A stretch of DNA of 64,000 bases from JAAGZL01 sp050291365 (GCA_050291365.1 JBNKJS010000027.1:18521-82520), one strand, 5' to 3'; positions 45,827 through 55,942 are shown, numbered from the stretch's first letter. A program made the numbers and translations. Notes: generated by a model not told the origin, from the sequence alone.

Positions 45827-47030
45827 AAAAATAGATTTCAGCAAGATGCCCGACACCAGAGGCCATTTTGGTCCCTATGGTGGTATCTTTGTGGCTGAGA
45901 CTCTGATGGAGCCGTTAACTGAGCTTCGTCTGGCCTATGAGAGATATATACAGGACGAGCAGTTCCTGGCGGATCTGGATAAAGACCTACAACACTACGT
46001 TGGACGGCCCTCTCCGGTATATCACTGTGAACGCTGGAGTCGTGAACTGGGCGGGGCCCAGATCTACCTGAAACGAGAAGACCTGAACCACACCGGAGCC
46101 CATAAGGTTAATAACACCATCGGCCAAGCCTTGCTGGCCAAGCGTATGGGTAAGACCAGGATTATTGCAGAGACCGGAGCCGGGCAACATGGAGTGGCTA
46201 CAGCCACAGTAGCAGCTCGTCTGGGACTGGAGTGTGTGGTCTACATGGGTGAGGTGGATATTAAACGCCAGGAGGCGAATGTGTATCGTATGCGTCTGCT
46301 GGGGGCTGAGGTGGTTCCTGTTACCTCTGGCTCTAAAACCTTGAAGGATGCCCTAAACGAGGCTATGCGTGACTGGGTTACCAATGTGGACAACACCTTC
46401 TATATCATCGGGACCGTGGCCGGTCCACACCCATATCCAGCGATGGTGCGAGACTTTCAGGCGATCATCGGCAGAGAGGCCAGGGAGCAGATGCAGCAAC
46501 ATACAGGCAGACTTCCGGATGCCCTAGTGGCCTGTGTTGGAGGTGGTTCTAACGCCATAGGTCTGTTTTATCCGTTTCTCTCTGATGAGGATGTGGCTAT
46601 ATATGGGGTTGAGGCCGCTGGACACGGCCTGGACTCTGGTGAGCATGCGGCTCCCCTATGTGCCGGACAACCTGGGGTGTTGCACGGGAATCGCACCTAC
46701 CTGATGGAAGATCAGAATGGTCAGATCATCGAGACCCACTCCATTTCAGCCGGTCTGGACTATCCAGGAGTAGGGCCAGAGCATTCCTGGCTAAAGGATA
46801 TAGGCAGGGTAGAGTATAACGCGGTAACGGATACAGAGGCCTTAGAGGCGTTCCATGTGCTAACCAGGGTAGAGGGTATTATCCCGGCACTGGAGTCCAG
46901 CCACGCTCTGGCCTATGCCGCCAAGCTTGCCACCTCTATGCCGTCGGATGAAACCATCTTGGTTAATCTGTCTGGGCGTGGAGACAAAGATATACACACA
47001 GTGGCAGCCCTGGAGGGTATCAAGATATGA
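45813..47030 (+). CDS. trpB: Tryptophan synthase beta chain
   Basis: 405 aa, GTG start within the end of trpF, preceded by gaggag. PLP lysine region LNHTGAHKVNNTIGQALLAK, the GAGQHGVATATVAA loop and CVGGGSNAIGLF are clear. It joins indole and serine. It overlaps trpA by four bases (atga). Confidence 0.97.
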   Translation: MPTDEKIDFSKMPDTRGHFGPYGGIFVAETLMEPLTELRLAYERYIQDEQFLADLDKDLQHYVGRPSPVYHCERWSRELGGAQIYLKREDLNHTGAHKVNNTIGQALLAKRMGKTRIIAETGAGQHGVATATVAARLGLECVVYMGEVDIKRQEANVYRMRLLGAEVVPVTSGSKTLKDALNEAMRDWVTNVDNTFYIIGTVAGPHPYPAMVRDFQAIIGREAREQMQQHTGRLPDALVACVGGGSNAIGLFYPFLSDEDVAIYGVEAAGHGLDSGEHAAPLCAGQPGVLHGNRTYLMEDQNGQIIETHSISAGLDYPGVGPEHSWLKDIGRVEYNAVTDTEALEAFHVLTRVEGIIPALESSHALAYAAKLATSMPSDETILVNLSGRGDKDIHTVAALEGIKI

Positions 47031-47833
47031 GCCGGATAACTGCATGTTTTAGTCGGCTTAAGGAAGAGGGCAAGGTAGCACTGATCCCTTTTGTCACCGC
47101 CGGCGATCCATCCAAAGAGGTGACAGTCCCCCTTATGCATAAGATGGTGGAAGCAGGGGCAAGCATGATTGAGTTGGGAGTACCATTTTCCGATCCCATG
47201 GCTGATGGCCCCACCATACAGCGCGCTAGCGAAAGGGCGCTGGCCCATAACACCTCTCTGCTGGATGTATTTGCCATGGTGGAGGAGTTTCGCAAGCAGG
47301 ACTCTACCACGCCGATCATACTTATGGGCTATCTAAATCCCATTGAGGTCATGGGGTATCGGGATTTTGCCGATGCTGCTGTCAATGCAGGTGTGGATGG
47401 AGTCATTACTGTGGATATCCCGCCGGAAGAGGCCGATGGCTTTCTTGAGGCCATGCGGCACGGGGAACTGGATCCCATCTTTCTTTTGGCTCCTACCAGT
47501 AATTCTGAGCGTATTGAGCTTATCTGCGGCGCAGCCAGCGGTTTCGTATATTATGTTTCCCTGAAGGGCGTGACCGGCGCAGGCCATTTGGATATTGAGG
47601 CCGTGCAGAACAAGGTTGAAGAGATTCGATGTCACACAGACCTGCCGGTAGGCGTAGGTTTCGGAATCAAGGATGCCGAGACTGCAGCACTTATGTCCCG
47701 CTTCGCCGATGCGGTGGTGGTGGGCAGCGCGGTGGTCAGCCGCCTGGAAGATAATCGAGAAGATACTGCGGCTATTCATCAAGAAATCGGTGATCTACTG
47801 AAGTCTATGCGTGAAGCAATGGACCGGACCTGA
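47027..47833 (+). CDS. trpA: Tryptophan synthase alpha chain
   Basis: 268 aa. Start SRITACFSRLKEEGKVALIP. Catalytic Glu in ASMIELGVPFSDPMADGPTI and Asp in AGVDGVITVDIPPEE; phosphate-binding GVGFGIKDAETAA. It releases indole from indole-3-glycerol phosphate for TrpB. Confidence 0.97.
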   Translation: MSRITACFSRLKEEGKVALIPFVTAGDPSKEVTVPLMHKMVEAGASMIELGVPFSDPMADGPTIQRASERALAHNTSLLDVFAMVEEFRKQDSTTPIILMGYLNPIEVMGYRDFADAAVNAGVDGVITVDIPPEEADGFLEAMRHGELDPIFLLAPTSNSERIELICGAASGFVYYVSLKGVTGAGHLDIEAVQNKVEEIRCHTDLPVGVGFGIKDAETAALMSRFADAVVVGSAVVSRLEDNREDTAAIHQEIGDLLKSMREAMDRT

Positions 47834-47880
47834 TATTCTTTACGGGACTATACTGTGCTTCAAATAATAGGGGCTGATAT

Positions 47881-48741
47881 ATGAGCTGGTTTGAAAAACT
47901 GATGCCGAGTCGTATTCTTACCGAAGGCAGCAGCAAACGCGGTGTTCCTGAAGGGCTTTGGGACAAGTGTCCTGGATGCTCTGCGGTGCTCTATCGTGCC
48001 GAGATGGAACGCAATCTGGATGTATGCCCAAAGTGTTCGCACCACAACCGCATAGGTGCCAGAAGACGGCTCGATACCTTTCTTGATCAGGATTTCAGAG
48101 AGGAGATCGGGGCGGAACTGGCGCCACAGGATCCGCTCAAATTTAAGGACAGTAAGAAATACAAGGATAGGATCACCCAGGCCCAGAAGCAGACAGGGGA
48201 GAAGGATGCCATGGTGGTTATGCGGGGCCAGTTGAAGGGATTGGACCTTGTTGTGGCTGCATTCGAATTTAGTTTTATGGGCGGTTCCATGGGTTCTGTG
48301 GTGGGGGAAAAATTTGTGCGGGGCGCAGATGTTGCTATCGAACACAATATGCCGATGATCTGCTTCTCAGCCAGTGGCGGTGCTCGCATGCAGGAGTCAC
48401 TATTCTCGTTGTTGCAGATGGCTAAGACCAGCGCGGTCCTCAATCGCATGTCCAAGCGTGGTTTGCCTTTTATCTCAGTTCTTACCGATCCCACCATGGG
48501 TGGTGTTTCTGCCAGTTTTGCCATGCTGGGGGATGTGAACGTAGCTGAACCAAACGCCCTGATCGGTTTTGCTGGACCGCGGGTAATCGAACAGACGGTG
48601 CGCGAAACCTTGCCCGAAGGATTCCAACGCAGTGAATTTCTGCTTGAGCACGGCGCCATTGATATGATTGTCGATCGTCGCAACCTACGTGATGAGATGG
48701 CAAGCCTATTGAGTAAGCTGACAAACAGACTATCGGCCTAG
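47881..48741 (+). CDS. accD: Acetyl-CoA carboxylase carboxyltransferase beta subunit
   Basis: 286 aa. N-terminal zinc ribbon (KCPGCSAVLYRAEMERNLDV, then CPKCSHHNR), followed by the crotonase-type core FEFSFMGGSMGSVVGEKF, CFSASGGARMQESLFSLLQM and TDPTMGGVSASFAMLGD. It transfers CO2 from biotin to acetyl-CoA with AccA. 47 bases after trpA. Confidence 0.97.
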   Translation: MSWFEKLMPSRILTEGSSKRGVPEGLWDKCPGCSAVLYRAEMERNLDVCPKCSHHNRIGARRRLDTFLDQDFREEIGAELAPQDPLKFKDSKKYKDRITQAQKQTGEKDAMVVMRGQLKGLDLVVAAFEFSFMGGSMGSVVGEKFVRGADVAIEHNMPMICFSASGGARMQESLFSLLQMAKTSAVLNRMSKRGLPFISVLTDPTMGGVSASFAMLGDVNVAEPNALIGFAGPRVIEQTVRETLPEGFQRSEFLLEHGAIDMIVDRRNLRDEMASLLSKLTNRLSA

Positions 48742-48761
48742 CCATCTAGGCTCTGGTCGCT

Positions 48762-50072
48762 ATGCGTTTTGCAACTCTACAGGAGTGGTTGGATTGGCAG
48801 GAGACCCTGCATCCAAGCGAAATAGAGTTGGGGCTGGAGAGGGTAGAGCAGGTCTGGCTTCGACTTGATCCAGAGAGATTAAACTCTATTGTCATCACCA
48901 TTGCTGGGACCAACGGCAAGGGTTCCAGCGCGGCAATCCTGGAGTCCATTCTGCTGGCGGCAGGCTACACCGTAGGCTGTTATACCTCCCCCCATCTACT
49001 GGATTACAACGAACGCATCCGGCTAAATGGTCGACAGACGTCTGATCAGGCTATTTGTGATTCATTCAGTAGAGTGGATCAGGCCAGAGTGGATGTCTCA
49101 CTGACCTATTTTGAATTCGGCACCCTGGCGGCCTTGGATATATTTGCCGGAGAGCAGCTGGATGTAGTTATTTTAGAGGTAGGCCTGGGCGGCAGGTTGG
49201 ATGCGGTCAATATAATAGACCCTGATGTAGCCCTCATCACCACTATTGATATCGACCATACCAGTTGGCTGGGTGACACCAGAGATGAGATTGCCCTGGA
49301 AAAGGCCGGAATCCTGCGCCCAGGAAAACCTGCTGTGTTTGGTAGTTCAAATCCGCCTCAGGCCCTTGTTGAGAGGGCCTCGGAACTGGGTGTAGAACTA
49401 TCTATTTCTGAAGAGGATTTCACATACAGCTGCTCCGGTAATACTTGGAGTTGGCAGGGGAGGGAGAGAGGTTACCAGCAACTTCCGGCACCTCCACTCA
49501 CTGGACGATTTATATTCCAAAACGGTTCAGCAGTGCTCATGGTGCTGGAGCTGTTACAGGAGAGGTTAGTCATATCCTTTGATTCCATCAGTAAGGGGCT
49601 GCAGGAGCTATGGATCCCTGGGCGTTTCCAGGTCATGCCAGGAGATGTAACAGTCATACTGGATGTGGCTCACAACCCTGAGTCCGCAACTGAACTAGCC
49701 ACCAATCTGGGCAGGATGTCGCACCAGGGCCGTAATCTAGCGGTTTTTTCCGCCTTGGCGGATAAGGATATTGTGGGTGTTATTAAACCGCTGGTTGGAC
49801 TGATAGATCGTTGGTATATAGGGGAGTTAGACACCAGTCGTGCTGCATCTCTGGATCAATTGCGCGGTTCGATAACAGCAGCTGAAGTGGATGTGTCTCG
49901 TATAGATAGTAATGAATCTTTGTCACAGGCTACAACAAAGGCAATGGCAGATGCCGAAACACATGATAAACTTGTCATATTCGGCTCATTCTTTACTGTG
50001 GCTGAGATTATGCGGCATCCAGATATAACAAATTTAGTACAAAATATGGTTGAAGGAGAGGCATGTGGATGA
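48762..50072 (+). CDS. folC: Folylpolyglutamate/dihydrofolate synthase
   Basis: 436 aa. P-loop ITIAGTNGKGSSAAILESIL, Mur-ligase-like middle VVILEVGLGGRLDAVN and DHTSWLGDTRDEIALEKAGI, and C-terminal DVAHNPESATELA. It adds glutamate to folates. 20 bases after accD; its end overlaps the SPOR gene by 8. Confidence 0.95.
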   Translation: MRFATLQEWLDWQETLHPSEIELGLERVEQVWLRLDPERLNSIVITIAGTNGKGSSAAILESILLAAGYTVGCYTSPHLLDYNERIRLNGRQTSDQAICDSFSRVDQARVDVSLTYFEFGTLAALDIFAGEQLDVVILEVGLGGRLDAVNIIDPDVALITTIDIDHTSWLGDTRDEIALEKAGILRPGKPAVFGSSNPPQALVERASELGVELSISEEDFTYSCSGNTWSWQGRERGYQQLPAPPLTGRFIFQNGSAVLMVLELLQERLVISFDSISKGLQELWIPGRFQVMPGDVTVILDVAHNPESATELATNLGRMSHQGRNLAVFSALADKDIVGVIKPLVGLIDRWYIGELDTSRAASLDQLRGSITAAEVDVSRIDSNESLSQATTKAMADAETHDKLVIFGSFFTVAEIMRHPDITNLVQNMVEGEACG

Positions 50073-50643
50073 GGGTCTAAAAAAACGTCTTATCGGCGCC
50101 ACAGTGCTGGTGTCTTTGGTGGTCATTTTTGTACCTATGTTGCTGGAAAAAGAGCCGATAGTCTCAACTGAGCTGGAAGAGGATATCATTCCGGAAAAGC
50201 CAGAAGTTGCTTTCTCCTCCAAACTATTGCCTTTGGAAACAGAAGATCTGTCACAACCACAGATAGAAGAGCCGGTGCCGGTTGTGGAGGAAAGCGAGGT
50301 TGTTCCACAGAAAGAGATAGAAGCTAGTGAGCCGAAGCCGGTAGCGAAACAGGAAACAGCAGCAAACAAGAAGAGTGAGCCTGATCCAATGGTCGGTCTT
50401 AGTGGCTGGGTTGTTCAGGTAGGCAGTTTTTCCCAACGCAGTAATGCCGAAAAGCTGGTTGAAGAGCTGCGGGCCAAGAAATATGCCGCATTTACTGATC
50501 AAGTTGATCTGAATGGTAAGATTTTGCACCGAGTATTGATAGGTCCTGAGGTGGACAAAAAGCGTGCTGAGCAGCTGCAGACAAAACTGAATAAACTGCT
50601 AGAGCCTAAGAAGCTAAAAGGAAAGATAAAAAGATATCAGTAG
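50065..50643 (+). CDS. SPOR-domain membrane protein (DedD-like)
   Basis: 192 aa from GTG at 50065, with aaggag 7 bases upstream. It has a short cytoplasmic start, one TM (LIGATVLVSLVVIFVPMLL), an acidic Pro/Glu-rich periplasmic linker and a C-terminal SPOR domain (WVVQVGSFSQRSNAEKLVEE, then VLIGPEVDKKRAEQ). Such proteins bind denuded peptidoglycan at the division septum. Position between folC and cvpA is the dedD position. Confidence 0.9.
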   Translation: MDEGLKKRLIGATVLVSLVVIFVPMLLEKEPIVSTELEEDIIPEKPEVAFSSKLLPLETEDLSQPQIEEPVPVVEESEVVPQKEIEASEPKPVAKQETAANKKSEPDPMVGLSGWVVQVGSFSQRSNAEKLVEELRAKKYAAFTDQVDLNGKILHRVLIGPEVDKKRAEQLQTKLNKLLEPKKLKGKIKRYQ

Positions 50644-50731
50644 GCCATTGCTATCTTATGACTTGTTAACAGACCCTAACTGCTCTGGTAGAATCACATT
50701 TTATCCCAAACAGGTATAAACCATAAACACT

Positions 50732-51223
50732 ATGATGATTTGGGTGGACTACGTTATTCTTGGCATTATATGCCTCTCCTCCTTGGTTAGTTTGCTTCGA
50801 GGTTTCATGCGCGAGGCGTTTTCTCTGGCCGCCTGGATACTCGCATTCTGGATAAGCTGGACCTTCTTCCGCGATCTGGCAGTTCATCTGGTGTGGTTCG
50901 ATATCCCTTCGGTACGTCTTGGCGCTGCTTTTGCCATACTTTTTCTTGTAACCCTGATTTTAGGGGCTATGGTTAACTATCTGGTAGGTCAACTGGTGGA
51001 AAAGACTGGTTTATCTGGAACTGACAGAATGATAGGGATATTTTTTGGCGCAGCTAGAGGAGCCCTGTTGGTATCTGTTATGGTGTTATTGGCTGGATTG
51101 ACGCCCGTGCCAAATGACCCCTGGTGGCAGGAATCATTGCTAATCAGTTATTTTCAGGATTTGGCTCTATGGTTAAAGGATCTGTTACCTCCGGATATTG
51201 CAAGCAAGTTCACTTTTAAATGA
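50732..51223 (+). CDS. cvpA: CvpA family inner membrane protein
   Basis: 163 aa (two tandem ATGs; either may serve). Four hydrophobic helices, with VDYVILGIICLSSLVSLLRG at the start and TDRMIGIFFGAARGALLVSV in the second half, are typical. It is named for colicin V production but its cellular role is unclear. Upstream of purF as in E. coli. Confidence 0.93.
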   Translation: MMIWVDYVILGIICLSSLVSLLRGFMREAFSLAAWILAFWISWTFFRDLAVHLVWFDIPSVRLGAAFAILFLVTLILGAMVNYLVGQLVEKTGLSGTDRMIGIFFGAARGALLVSVMVLLAGLTPVPNDPWWQESLLISYFQDLALWLKDLLPPDIASKFTFK

Positions 51224-51265
51224 TTTAGTCAGACTTTAAATACTATTATTTCGGAGCACCGAAAC

Positions 51266-52780
51266 ATGTGCGGTATCGTTGGAATTTTTGGGCGTAGCCA
51301 GGTAAATCAGGAGTTATATGACGCCTTATTGGTGCTGCAACATCGTGGACAGGATGCTGCTGGAATTGTTACCTCTCAGGATGGAAAGCTTTATCTTCGC
51401 AAGGGAAATGGTCTGGCCAAGGATGTATTTCGCACCAGACATATGATTGAACTGGTAGGCAATATGGGTATAGCTCATGTGCGTTATCCTACTGCCGGTA
51501 GCTCCTCTTCTGCCGAGGCGCAGCCATTCTACGTAAACTCTCCATATGGCATTACCCTGGCCCATAATGGCAATCTTACCAATTCTGATGAGCTGATGCG
51601 TGATCTGTATAGAGAGGATCTACGGCACATCAACACAACATCTGATTCAGAAGTGCTGTTAAATGTATTTGCCCATGAATTACAGATACAGGGCAAACTC
51701 AGGATTACTAAGAATGAGGTGTTCAAGGCGGTGGCCGGAGTACACAAAAGGTGCCGGGGAGCCTACGCCGCAGTGGCGATGATTACGGGATATGGAGTTC
51801 TAGGGTTTCGTGATCCATACGGGATTCGTCCTATAGTATTCGGCAAGAGGGAAGGCGATAAAGGCACTGAGTACATGATTTCATCCGAGAGTGTTGCTCT
51901 GGATGTTTCCGGATTTGAGCGTATTCGCGACCTGGAGCCGGGTGAGGCGGTCTTTATCGATATGGATGGAAATCTGCATACCTTCCAGTGTGCTGCCAAT
52001 CCAATCCATTCGCCATGTATATTTGAATTTGTCTATTTTGCCCGTCCAGACAGTGTTATTGATGATATCTTTGTACACAAGGCCAGATCCAGGATGGGGG
52101 TTGCATTGGCGGAGAAGATTCGACGTGAATGGCCAGATTTCGATATAGATGTTGTTATCCCTATACCTGACACCAGCCGCACTGCTGCACTGGAGTTGGC
52201 AAAGAAACTTAAGATTAGATATTCAGAGGGATTTATCAAAAACCGCTACATCGGTCGTACCTTCATCATGCCGGGTCAAACAGTACGCAAGAAGTCCGTA
52301 CGCCAGAAGCTGAATGCCATCGAGTCTGAATTCAAGAACAAGAATGTATTGCTGGTGGATGACTCCATAGTACGTGGCACCACCTCCAAACAGATTGTGC
52401 AGATGGCCAGGGATGCTGGTGCCAAGAAGGTTTATTTTGCTTCCGCGGCTCCACCTGTTCGTTTTCCTAATGTATACGGAATTGACATGCCGGCAGCGAG
52501 TGAGCTGGTAGCCCATGGACGTAGCGTGGAACAGGTGGGTGATATTATCGGTGCAGACAAGCTGATATTTCAGGATCTGGATGACCTGATAAATGCGGTA
52601 CAGAAAAAAGATAAGTCAAAAGTGGAGCGTTTTGACACCTCGGTATTTGACGGGGAATATATTACCGGAGATGTAAGCGAACATTACCTAGAGCAACTAG
52701 AGCTACTAAGAAGTGATGGCGCCAAGCAGGGAAAAGAGTCTTCAGAGATAGGTATTATTGATCTTCATAACAGTGCCTAG
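51266..52780 (+). CDS. purF: Amidophosphoribosyltransferase
   Basis: 504 aa. N-terminal MCGIVGIFG supplies the catalytic Cys after Met removal. The glutaminase domain has HVRYPTAGSSSSAEAQPF and the PRPP-binding loop is VLLVDDSIVRGTTSKQIVQM. First committed step of purine synthesis. Confidence 0.97.
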   Translation: MCGIVGIFGRSQVNQELYDALLVLQHRGQDAAGIVTSQDGKLYLRKGNGLAKDVFRTRHMIELVGNMGIAHVRYPTAGSSSSAEAQPFYVNSPYGITLAHNGNLTNSDELMRDLYREDLRHINTTSDSEVLLNVFAHELQIQGKLRITKNEVFKAVAGVHKRCRGAYAAVAMITGYGVLGFRDPYGIRPIVFGKREGDKGTEYMISSESVALDVSGFERIRDLEPGEAVFIDMDGNLHTFQCAANPIHSPCIFEFVYFARPDSVIDDIFVHKARSRMGVALAEKIRREWPDFDIDVVIPIPDTSRTAALELAKKLKIRYSEGFIKNRYIGRTFIMPGQTVRKKSVRQKLNAIESEFKNKNVLLVDDSIVRGTTSKQIVQMARDAGAKKVYFASAAPPVRFPNVYGIDMPAASELVAHGRSVEQVGDIIGADKLIFQDLDDLINAVQKKDKSKVERFDTSVFDGEYITGDVSEHYLEQLELLRSDGAKQGKESSEIGIIDLHNSA

Positions 52781-52798
52781 AGTACTTACAGGATAACT

Positions 52799-53974
52799 AT
52801 GGCATCAGATGACGAGTGGGGTTTTGCTACCAAGGCTGTTCGGGCTGGACAGGATCGAACACATGAGGGTGAGCATTCGGAAGCTATATTCCCCACCTCA
52901 AGTTTTGTTTTTAGCAGCGCGGCCGAGGCCGCCGCGAAGTTTGCGGGAGACGAGCCGGGAAATATCTACTCACGTTTTACCAACCCCACAGTAAGAACGT
53001 TCGAGCAGCGCCTGGCTGCACTTGAGGGTGGAGAGAGTTGTGTGGCAACTGCTTCGGGCATGGCCGCCATCATGGCTGTATGTCAGGGATTACTGAGGTC
53101 AGGTGATCATATCGTCTCTTCGCGCAGTATTTTTGGTTCTACCATCAAGCTGTTTGACGACTATCTGGAGAGGTTCAATATTCAGACCAGCTATGTTCCG
53201 TTAACAGATATAGCGGCATGGAAAGATGCCATTAGATCTGAGACTAAACTACTGTTTTTGGAAACACCATCCAATCCACTTACCGAACTTGGAGAGATTG
53301 CGGCGCTTGCTGATTTGGCTCATGCTAACAGCTGCCTTTTGGTGGTGGACAACTGTTTTTGTACCCCAGCTATCCAAAGACCGCTTGAGTTGGGTGCTGA
53401 TATAGTGGTCCACTCTGCTACCAAATATATTGATGGCCAGGGGCGTTGTGTGGGAGGCGCCGTTGTGGGCGATGCCGAGCTGGTAGGGAAGGAGGTTTTT
53501 GGGGTGCTACGTACGGCAGGCCCAACTATGAGTCCATTTAATGCCTGGGTGTTTATTAAGGGGCTGGAGACCCTAAGCCTGAGGATGCACAAGCACTCCG
53601 AGAATGCTACAGAATTGGCGCGTTGGTTACAGGATCAACCTAATGTGGAACAGGTTTTTTATCCTGGCTTGGATAGCCATCCGCAGTTCGATCTTGCCAA
53701 GAGGCAACAGAGCATGGCCGGCGGAATACTCTCTTTTGAGGTGAAGGGTGGAAAAGAGGCAGCCTGGAATCTCATAGACTCTACTCGTATGTTGTCGATC
53801 ACCGCAAATCTGGGAGATGCCAAGAGCACCATCACCCATCCGGCAACCACTACTCATGGTCGTTTAAGTCCAGAGCAGAGAGAGGAGTATGGCATTAAGG
53901 ATAACCTGATTAGGTTGTCTGTGGGACTCGAAGAGGTAGAGGACATTAAGGCGGATTTAAGTAGAGGGCTGTAG
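52799..53974 (+). CDS. metZ: O-succinylhomoserine sulfhydrylase
   Basis: 391 aa. Cys/Met-metabolism PLP family: FPTSSFVFSSAAEAAAKFAG, YSRFTNPTVRTFEQRLAALE, PLP lysine in VVHSATKYIDGQGRCVGG, and SVGLEEVEDIKADL at the end. Position after purF is the metZ position in pseudomonads. It would fix sulfide directly into homocysteine. It ends overlapping the convergent SprT-like gene by 18 bases. Confidence 0.93.
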   Translation: MASDDEWGFATKAVRAGQDRTHEGEHSEAIFPTSSFVFSSAAEAAAKFAGDEPGNIYSRFTNPTVRTFEQRLAALEGGESCVATASGMAAIMAVCQGLLRSGDHIVSSRSIFGSTIKLFDDYLERFNIQTSYVPLTDIAAWKDAIRSETKLLFLETPSNPLTELGEIAALADLAHANSCLLVVDNCFCTPAIQRPLELGADIVVHSATKYIDGQGRCVGGAVVGDAELVGKEVFGVLRTAGPTMSPFNAWVFIKGLETLSLRMHKHSENATELARWLQDQPNVEQVFYPGLDSHPQFDLAKRQQSMAGGILSFEVKGGKEAAWNLIDSTRMLSITANLGDAKSTITHPATTTHGRLSPEQREEYGIKDNLIRLSVGLEEVEDIKADLSRGL

Positions 53975-54478
53975 TTTTCCCTTGCATGATCGACAGAAGT
54001 ATCTGGCTGTACCCTTGGCAATTTTGTTGTGACGCCTGCTGGAGATCAGATGATCTGAACAATTACATTTATACTGATGTCTCTTTTGCTGTCTTGTTGG
54101 GATCCCTTCCAGGTTTAGTGAGTAGGTGCGGCTTGGTTTTGCTCCGAATTGCCGCATTAGATCCTTCCATTCTCTACCGTGGGGTCGGACAGCCCTATGG
54201 CCATATAGGCTATATATGACATAGTGGGCTACCTCGTGAGGTACCGTATTAGAGATGCTATATGCAAAGTGTTTGGCGAATATATATGGGTTGTAGCGAA
54301 TCAGTGGGACTCCCTGTTTTACCATGAACATCCCAGATGCCATCCCACTGAGGTTAAATAAGGTATTGATTGGTTTGAATGGATGATGGAATATATCTTC
54401 AGCTATCTGAAGATATTTCAGTGTTTCATCTGTGACCATTTTTTGTGTGTCAGGGTCGATTGGAGAGATTCTAGACAT
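53957..54478 (-). CDS. SprT-like zinc metalloprotease
   Basis: 173 aa. The metalloprotease motif is HEVAHYVI (His81, Glu82, His85) and the C-terminal zinc ribbon is YKCNCSDH ... YFCRSCKGKL. This is the SprT/Spartan-like arrangement and length. Relatives in eukaryotes cut DNA-protein crosslinks; the bacterial role is not settled. Confidence 0.85.
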   Translation of the reverse strand: MSRISPIDPDTQKMVTDETLKYLQIAEDIFHHPFKPINTLFNLSGMASGMFMVKQGVPLIRYNPYIFAKHFAYSISNTVPHEVAHYVIYSLYGHRAVRPHGREWKDLMRQFGAKPSRTYSLNLEGIPTRQQKRHQYKCNCSDHLISSRRHNKIAKGTARYFCRSCKGKLQPST

Positions 54479-54550
54479 ATCTTCTTAATGCTACGGCTGT
54501 ATGATGAAATGGTTAATAACTAGTATTTGTTACTAGATAGGAAAAATAAG

Positions 54551-55474
54551 GTGTCTCAAACCCCTACAGATAATGTAGATTCTTTAGCCTCCATTGAGTT
54601 ACTCAAGGAAAAAAGGCAACTGCTCAAGCGCGTGGTCATGATAACACGTGCCACAGAACGGATGCAGGACTCTTTGAAGTCAGTGCTGATCCTCGGGCAA
54701 CCATCGACTAGCATACCCAAGGGTATGCTCAAGTATTTTCACATCCTCAGTAATAAGATAAAGCAGAAGCCCACCGAGAAAATACATTGGTATCTGAATA
54801 AGCTTGAAAGTCTAATAAAGTCCAATTTGCAGGGAATAATCAACCTCACTATGCAGGAGCATGATGTTTCCGAGTCAAGTTTGGCATCTGATCAGGCAGA
54901 ATATGGTTACTCCGATGAAGCCATAAATTTGCTGAATGAATTTAAAAGGCAATCCCAAACTGCGGTTGCACTTAAGGTCCTGTTACAGCAGCGTGGGGTA
55001 TATACACCTGGCGCTGGAGTTAAGGAATCCGTTCAGCAAATTGAAGGGCATATTCATCGTCTTGAGAAAAAGGAAGAGATTCAGCGTAGACAACTAAATG
55101 CACATATTACAGAAATGCATAATGATCTTAGTCATATGTTAAAGAGTGATCAATATTCTGATGAGATGAAAAAGGTTTTTCGCAAGGTCATGGCCGGTTT
55201 GGAGGACGACCAAAAGACAATTGAACGGGGTGATAGAATAGACGAGTTACAACTCTCTTTCGAAGTTGTTGAAACTGGAGTTGAGAAGAAAAAAGATCCA
55301 GTGGAAGCACAACAACAAGTTGTTACTGAAACAGAGGAGTATTTAGAAGAATTCGATCAAGGTGAACCATCTGTTAATGAGTCAGGCAAGAGAGGATTCT
55401 TCCGTACTCTGTTTAAATGGCTTAATACACCATGGAGCATCTCTTGGGATGATGTAAAAAAAGGCAAGAAATGA
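54551..55474 (+). CDS. Predicted coiled-coil protein, unrecognised
   Basis: 307 aa from GTG at 54551, chosen because agga lies about 9 bases upstream; the frame is open eight codons further. It is mostly helical and charged, with a long coiled coil around residues 165-235 (SVQQIEGHIHRLEKKEEIQR). The acidic tail ends with a Trp-rich stretch (FFRTLFKWLNTPWSISWDDV). No transmembrane helix or signal peptide. I do not recognise a family. Confidence 0.6.
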   Translation: MSQTPTDNVDSLASIELLKEKRQLLKRVVMITRATERMQDSLKSVLILGQPSTSIPKGMLKYFHILSNKIKQKPTEKIHWYLNKLESLIKSNLQGIINLTMQEHDVSESSLASDQAEYGYSDEAINLLNEFKRQSQTAVALKVLLQQRGVYTPGAGVKESVQQIEGHIHRLEKKEEIQRRQLNAHITEMHNDLSHMLKSDQYSDEMKKVFRKVMAGLEDDQKTIERGDRIDELQLSFEVVETGVEKKKDPVEAQQQVVTETEEYLEEFDQGEPSVNESGKRGFFRTLFKWLNTPWSISWDDVKKGKK

Positions 55475-55537
55475 ATGGTAGACGACTGATTTAAACTGCC
55501 TGTTGTCTAAACCAAAGCGTAACGCACTTTCAGCCAG

Positions 55538-55942
55538 TTAATATGTTCTTGAAAACTGATCAAGTCCCTCCACATGTATGTTTTGAACATTGATCTTTCC
55601 AATTTCCAGGTGTTTGCGTCTCCTATCGTTTTCAGGTGATAAAGCCTGTCTATTGTCTCCTCGAATATAGTATTGCCTGGCGTATATCAATTTGTTGTGC
55701 AGCCTGCGGTTCTTGATCTTGCGAATTAACCACTGGCCAGCTGAGTCAGGTCTGATTGATATAATGCCGTGACGTTCGGTTAAACCCAATTGTACGTCTT
55801 TTATGCGTAAAATATCACAGGATAGGATGTTTGGGTGGTCGGTAAATGGCATATGGAATTTGCTTTCCAGAATATTTGCGGAAAATGCTCTCAAGTCATT
55901 TGGGGTGACCGTATTTGGGACTCGTGGGAGGAATATTTTCAT
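55538..55942 (-). CDS. Small basic protein, unrecognised
   Basis: 134 aa. It opens MKIFLPRVPNTVTPNDLRAF and has a beta-alpha-beta feel that recalls RNA-recognition folds, with basic patches (RKIKNRRLHNKL and ENDRRRKHLEI) and an end VQNIHVEGLDQFSRTY. It could bind nucleic acid, but this is a guess. No good ribosome site precedes the ATG. Convergent with the coiled-coil gene, 63 bases apart. Confidence 0.5.
   Translation of the reverse strand: MKIFLPRVPNTVTPNDLRAFSANILESKFHMPFTDHPNILSCDILRIKDVQLGLTERHGIISIRPDSAGQWLIRKIKNRRLHNKLIYARQYYIRGDNRQALSPENDRRRKHLEIGKINVQNIHVEGLDQFSRTY

Noticed and set aside
48087..48683. 198-aa open frame on the minus strand
   Set aside because: Antisense to accD with low-complexity Ser/Arg composition.
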